Assembly: GCF_000733295.1 (NCBI RefSeq)
Contig: NZ_JPMI01000136.1
Coordinates: 16,201-80,200 of the forward strand
Direction: 5' to 3'
DNA: 64,000 nucleotides
From: Archangium violaceum Cb vi76
GTDB lineage: Bacteria; Myxococcota; Myxococcia; Myxococcales; Myxococcaceae
Part shown: in pieces, positions 60,753-64,000 of the stretch
Layout: every line of letters starts with the position of its first letter
Position numbering within the stretch: position 1 is the stretch's first letter
Notes under the pieces: model-generated
The model's input: the letters and a program-made list of their open reading frames with translations, nothing else
Told to the model about the DNA's origin: nothing
Database searches by the model: none
Translations under genes and position numbers: made by a program

Positions 60753-61889
60753 ATGCGTGAGCGGACACGCTCGAAACGGTTCGCGCTCGCGTTCGCCTTT
60801 GGCGGCGTCGCGGTCTTCCTCTGGCAGCTCGCCACGGCTTCCCCGGGCCCCGTTCCCTGGGAGCCGCCCCCGCTTTCCGGCCCCCTCATCATTCCCCGTG
60901 CTTCCCCTCGGCCCCGGGCCCTCCTGCATGGAGCCTCCGTGCTCGATGCCAGCTTCGCGGCCTCCTCGGCCTCGCGCCTGGTGAAGGCCGTCCCCGCCTG
61001 GGTGTACTCCCAACCATTGCACGGTGTACCGGCAGCTCCTCCCGAGCCGCCTCCTTCTCCTCCACCGCCTCTCGCCAGTGTGATGCCGCTGTCCTCGCGG
61101 GAGCTCGCGCCGGATGGGCTTCCCGTCTCGGCGATGCGCTGCAAGCGGACCGGCGAGGGGCTCGACTGTGGAAGCTGCCGCACCGATGGGGACTGTCCCG
61201 CCGGCCAGGGTTGTGTGGCCAACCGCGAGACGCGCCGCTTCGAGTGCATGGCCTCCGAGTGCGAGGTGGATGCTCACTGTTTTCCGGGCAGCCTATGTCG
61301 CGCCGTCACCACGGGCGCCACCGGCATCGTCGTCCGCCGCTGTTCCCCCGAGGGTGTCCGCCGCGAGGGGGAGTCCTGTGACGCGCTGCCCGTTTCGCCC
61401 GCCAGCTCCTGCCGCGAGGGCCTGCGCTGCGTCAACCAGGTGTGCTCCGCGCCGTGCTCGCTGGATGGTGCCGTGCGCTGTGCCCAGGGTTTCGTCTGCA
61501 CCGACAGCCGCGAGGGCCCCGGTTGTGTTCCGGACTGTCAGCAGCTCGGATGCCCCGAGGGGCAACTGTGCTCCCGCGTGGGGGATGGCCCGTACCAGTG
61601 TCTCGCGGCCTCCGAGGGGGATTGTCGCGACACTCCGTGCCCCGAGGGCGAGCGCTGCAACATGCGCATGTCCCGGGGCAGGGCCGTCTTCTGGTGTGCT
61701 CCGCTCTGCAACCCCGTGCTTTCCGGCTCGTGCTCCGCCGGGAACGTCTGCGGCATGGGCAGCTCCACCGTCAGCACCTGCTTCCGCCAGTGCGACCCCG
61801 GGGACCTCCAGTCCTGCGGCCCCGGCTGGTCCTGCTCCACCGTCACCGAGGACATGTCTGTCTTTGGGTGTACCCCGGAGTTGCGCTAG
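60753..61889 (+). CDS. Secreted Cys-rich repeat protein
   Basis: This 378-residue protein has an N-terminal membrane/signal segment (FALAFAFGGVAVFLWQLA), a Pro-rich linker to about residue 120, and then many Cys spaced as in the short Cys-rich repeats common in myxobacterial surface proteins (CGSCRTDGDCPAGQGC, then ECEVDAHCFPGSLC). About ten such units can be counted. The repeats are probably disulfide-bonded and exposed to the outside. The function is unknown, adhesive or protective roles being possible. It ends eight bases before the convergent nuclease gene. Confidence 0.78.
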   Translation: MRERTRSKRFALAFAFGGVAVFLWQLATASPGPVPWEPPPLSGPLIIPRASPRPRALLHGASVLDASFAASSASRLVKAVPAWVYSQPLHGVPAAPPEPPPSPPPPLASVMPLSSRELAPDGLPVSAMRCKRTGEGLDCGSCRTDGDCPAGQGCVANRETRRFECMASECEVDAHCFPGSLCRAVTTGATGIVVRRCSPEGVRREGESCDALPVSPASSCREGLRCVNQVCSAPCSLDGAVRCAQGFVCTDSREGPGCVPDCQQLGCPEGQLCSRVGDGPYQCLAASEGDCRDTPCPEGERCNMRMSRGRAVFWCAPLCNPVLSGSCSAGNVCGMGSSTVSTCFRQCDPGDLQSCGPGWSCSTVTEDMSVFGCTPELR

Positions 61890-61897
61890 CGGAGGCG

Positions 61898-63838
61898 TCA
61901 GTACCGGGACAGGTAGGCGCGGGAGCCGCCGTCCGCCGCGCCGTGGTTCCAGTAGATCTGGTCCGCCGCCCCGCTGCCGTCCAGGTCCGCGAAGAAGTAC
62001 TGCGTGTTGGCGGACTGGCTATAGCCCGGGTTGTTCATCAGCGGGCCACCCGAGAATCCGGTGGCCGAGCCGAGGTACACCTGGATGCGCCCCTCGCGGT
62101 AGTCCGGGCGCCAGAAGAGCTTGTCGGCGTGGCCATCGCCGTTGACGTCGGTGAAGTAGAGCCGCGTCTCGGGATTGCCGCTATAGCCGCCCGTGTGCGA
62201 GGTCAGGAAGGTGAACGTGCCGTTGCCGTTCGAGGCGTAGACGCGCGTGCGCCCCGAGTCCGCCGCCGGGTCCCACACGATCTTGTCCGCCCGGCCGTCA
62301 CCCGTGACGTCCGCGAAGTAGAAGTGCGCGTCGCCGTTCTGGCTGCTCCCGGCGTCGGTGTTCGTGTTGGACCAGGCGAACGTCCCGTCACAGTTCGACA
62401 GGTAGACGCGCGCCCGGCCCGAGTCGAACGTCGGGTTCCAGTAGATCTTGTCCGCGCACTTGTCCCCGGTGATGTCCGCGAAATGGAAGGTGGTCGCGCT
62501 CGACTCGCTCCCGCCGTTGTCGTTCGAGTTGCTCCAGCGGAACGTCCCGTCACAGTTCGACAGGTAGACCCGTGTATGGCCCGTGTCGAAGGTCGGGTTC
62601 CAGTAGATCTTGTCCGCGCACGCGTCCCCGTTCACATCCGCGAAGTAGAAGGTCGTCGCGTTGGACGCGCTCCCGCCATTGTCGTGAACGATCGCCGGAC
62701 CGAAGGTCCCGTTGCAGTTGCCCCGGAAGGCCTGGGTCGCTCCTCCGAGCAACGTGGGATTCCAGGACAGCTTGTCCGCGCAGCCGTCCCCCGTCACGTC
62801 GGCGAAGTAGAGCCGCGTGCTCGCCGAGGTTCCGTTGCCCTGCGTATCCGTCGTCGAGCCCGCATGGAACACCGCCGGACGGATGGTCGCCATCACCGCG
62901 AAGTGGTCCGAGGGCGAGATGCCGTCGTACTTGCTCGTGTCGATGAGCTGGTCCGACGTGCTCATGTCCCCACCACTCACGAGGATGTAGTCGAGCCGGT
63001 TGTAGTGGGTGCTCGGGCTCTTCCAGGAGCTGTTGAAGGTCGCCGTGTCCGCCGTCGTGGCACCCGTGTGCCGCGCCGAGCGGTACAGCGTCGGGGACGC
63101 TCCCGTCTCGAGCATCGCGATGGAGTCGTCGTTCGTCGAGCTCGGGTTCTGCGGGTCGGAGTTGAAGTCTCCGAACACGATGATGGAGCGGCCCGTCGCC
63201 TTCTGGGTGATGATTCCGCGGATCAGCTCCGCGTTCTTCTCGCGCGCCAGGCCGCAGTTCACTCCGTGCGCCGGGTGCGAGTTGACCAGGAAGTACTGGC
63301 GGCCCGAGAGTTTGTCATCGAGCTTGATCCACGCCGCCGTCCGCCCGGATGCATTCGGGTAGCACGCGTTGGACTCGGCGTACGGATTGGCGATGCCGAA
63401 GTAGCCCTGCACGTCCGTGCCCGCCGCCAGCGCGAACCGGCTCCGGCGATAGAAGATCATCTTCGGGCTTCCGTTCGGCGGCTTGTAGTAGTCGTAGTTC
63501 CCCTGGAACGCGTTGATGAGATCGTTCTGGATGGCCGCCGCCGATGCCTCCTGCACACCGAAGACGTCCGGGTTCCTCGCGGAGATGAGCTTGATGACGT
63601 CCGGGCTCCGCTGCGTCCAGCTGTAGATGCCCGTGTCATCCGCGTTCACCTGCCGCACGTTGTACGTCATCACCGTGAACGGCCGGTGATCCACCGTCGC
63701 CGCTGACTCGAGGCTCGCGAGCTCCTCGGGGTCGTGCGCGTCCAGTGTCGCCGGTCCACAGCTGGACCACAGCGTCGTCAGGGCCAGCAGGGCCGGACGC
63801 TGGAGATTGCCGCGAAGCCTGCGCGTTTCGATCTTCAT
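61898..63838 (-). CDS. EEP-family nuclease lipoprotein with FG-GAP-like repeats
   Basis: The real start is ATG 63838 (AGAGGAG before it), giving 646 residues; a longer frame runs into a repeat element. The lipobox is SSC in LTTLWSSCGP. Residues about 55-330 are an endonuclease/exonuclease/phosphatase domain: MTYNVRQV, VQEAS, FGDFNSDPQ, RLDYILVSG and the catalytic SDHFAV. The rest contains six repeats of about 50 residues with FADVTGDGxADKIxW, a calcium-binding FG-GAP/VCBS-type unit. It is likely a surface DNase or phosphoesterase bound to a polymer by the repeats. Confidence 0.85.
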   Translation of the reverse strand: MKIETRRLRGNLQRPALLALTTLWSSCGPATLDAHDPEELASLESAATVDHRPFTVMTYNVRQVNADDTGIYSWTQRSPDVIKLISARNPDVFGVQEASAAAIQNDLINAFQGNYDYYKPPNGSPKMIFYRRSRFALAAGTDVQGYFGIANPYAESNACYPNASGRTAAWIKLDDKLSGRQYFLVNSHPAHGVNCGLAREKNAELIRGIITQKATGRSIIVFGDFNSDPQNPSSTNDDSIAMLETGASPTLYRSARHTGATTADTATFNSSWKSPSTHYNRLDYILVSGGDMSTSDQLIDTSKYDGISPSDHFAVMATIRPAVFHAGSTTDTQGNGTSASTRLYFADVTGDGCADKLSWNPTLLGGATQAFRGNCNGTFGPAIVHDNGGSASNATTFYFADVNGDACADKIYWNPTFDTGHTRVYLSNCDGTFRWSNSNDNGGSESSATTFHFADITGDKCADKIYWNPTFDSGRARVYLSNCDGTFAWSNTNTDAGSSQNGDAHFYFADVTGDGRADKIVWDPAADSGRTRVYASNGNGTFTFLTSHTGGYSGNPETRLYFTDVNGDGHADKLFWRPDYREGRIQVYLGSATGFSGGPLMNNPGYSQSANTQYFFADLDGSGAADQIYWNHGAADGGSRAYLSRY

Positions 63839-63915
63839 CTGCGCTCCTCTTGGGGGGAGGCGCATCCTCGAAGAGCGGGACGGTGAGTTCAAGTAATTCG
63901 TGGATTGATTGAAAT

Positions 63916-64000
63916 CCCTCGACCCCCAGCCCTCTCCCAGAGGGAGAGGGGGCATCGCACGGGCTCAACCCGGGATTCGGATACCCTCACCCCGTCCCTC
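63916..64000. repeat. Composite palindromic repeat, inverted copy
   Basis: CCCTCTCCCAGAGGGAGAGGG, then CACGGGCTCAAC and GGATACCCTCACCCCGTCCCTC, are the reverse complement of the element at 47085-47150, with changes in the middle. The element runs to the right edge of the window and upstream of the nuclease gene. Confidence 0.75.

Overview
The window is high-GC DNA with the marks of a myxobacterium (Myxococcota, probably suborder Cystobacterineae). The evidence is a PopC/PopD-like C-signal protease pair, a DUF2381 protein, SitA-like polymorphic toxin lipoproteins, a bacterial lipoxygenase, many lipoproteins and several orphan hybrid or multi-domain histidine kinases. Species cannot be fixed from the sequence alone. 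I see no rRNA, tRNA, CRISPR array or transposase.

Layout. 1-11.4 kb: the start of a lipoprotein gene, then three copies of a toxin-lipoprotein/immunity pair. Copies 2 and 3 form a direct tandem duplication of about 2.6 kb. The pairs are interleaved with a secreted C2-like/pilin-like protein and with broken fragments of a DUF885 peptidase gene whose intact copy lies at 9575-11350. 11.4-12.9 kb: an AbiEi/AbiEii toxin-antitoxin pair. 13-18.4 kb: a lipoxygenase, then a BlaI/BlaR1-like operon whose sensor carries a C-terminal array of about 26-residue repeats also found in the secreted neighbour. 18.6-25.5 kb: a candidate lipid-tailoring cluster of two membrane desaturases, an acyl carrier protein, a fatty acyl-AMP ligase, a divergent P450 and a BAHD-like acyltransferase.

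25.5-38 kb: an exported EEP nuclease, a membrane/coiled-coil protein, a VWA lipid-face protein, three histidine kinases in a row, a GreA/B-like factor and a single-domain rhodanese. 38.1-42.1 kb: a 1307-residue fusion of a DyP-type peroxidase with a glycyl radical enzyme, which I consider the most unusual gene here. It is followed by two diverged long hairpin elements. 42.4-48 kb: an MFS transporter, an alpha/beta hydrolase lipoprotein, an FAD oxidoreductase overlapped by an ECF41-type sigma factor, and an Lgt-like membrane enzyme.

48.4-50.3 kb: the subtilisin PopC and its likely inhibitor PopD. 50.7-58.3 kb: a lipid-metabolism locus with an SDR diverging from a TetR regulator, then a KAS III-like enzyme lacking two catalytic residues, an acyl-CoA ligase, a lipoprotein, an outer-membrane barrel and a lipoprotein hydrolase. 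58.3-64 kb: a lipase, DUF2381, a 57-residue precursor of a peptide with seven cysteines, a Cys-rich repeat protein and a second EEP nuclease with FG-GAP-like repeats. A composite palindromic element related to CCCTCTCCC/GGGAGAGGG recurs between genes from 44.7 kb to the right end.
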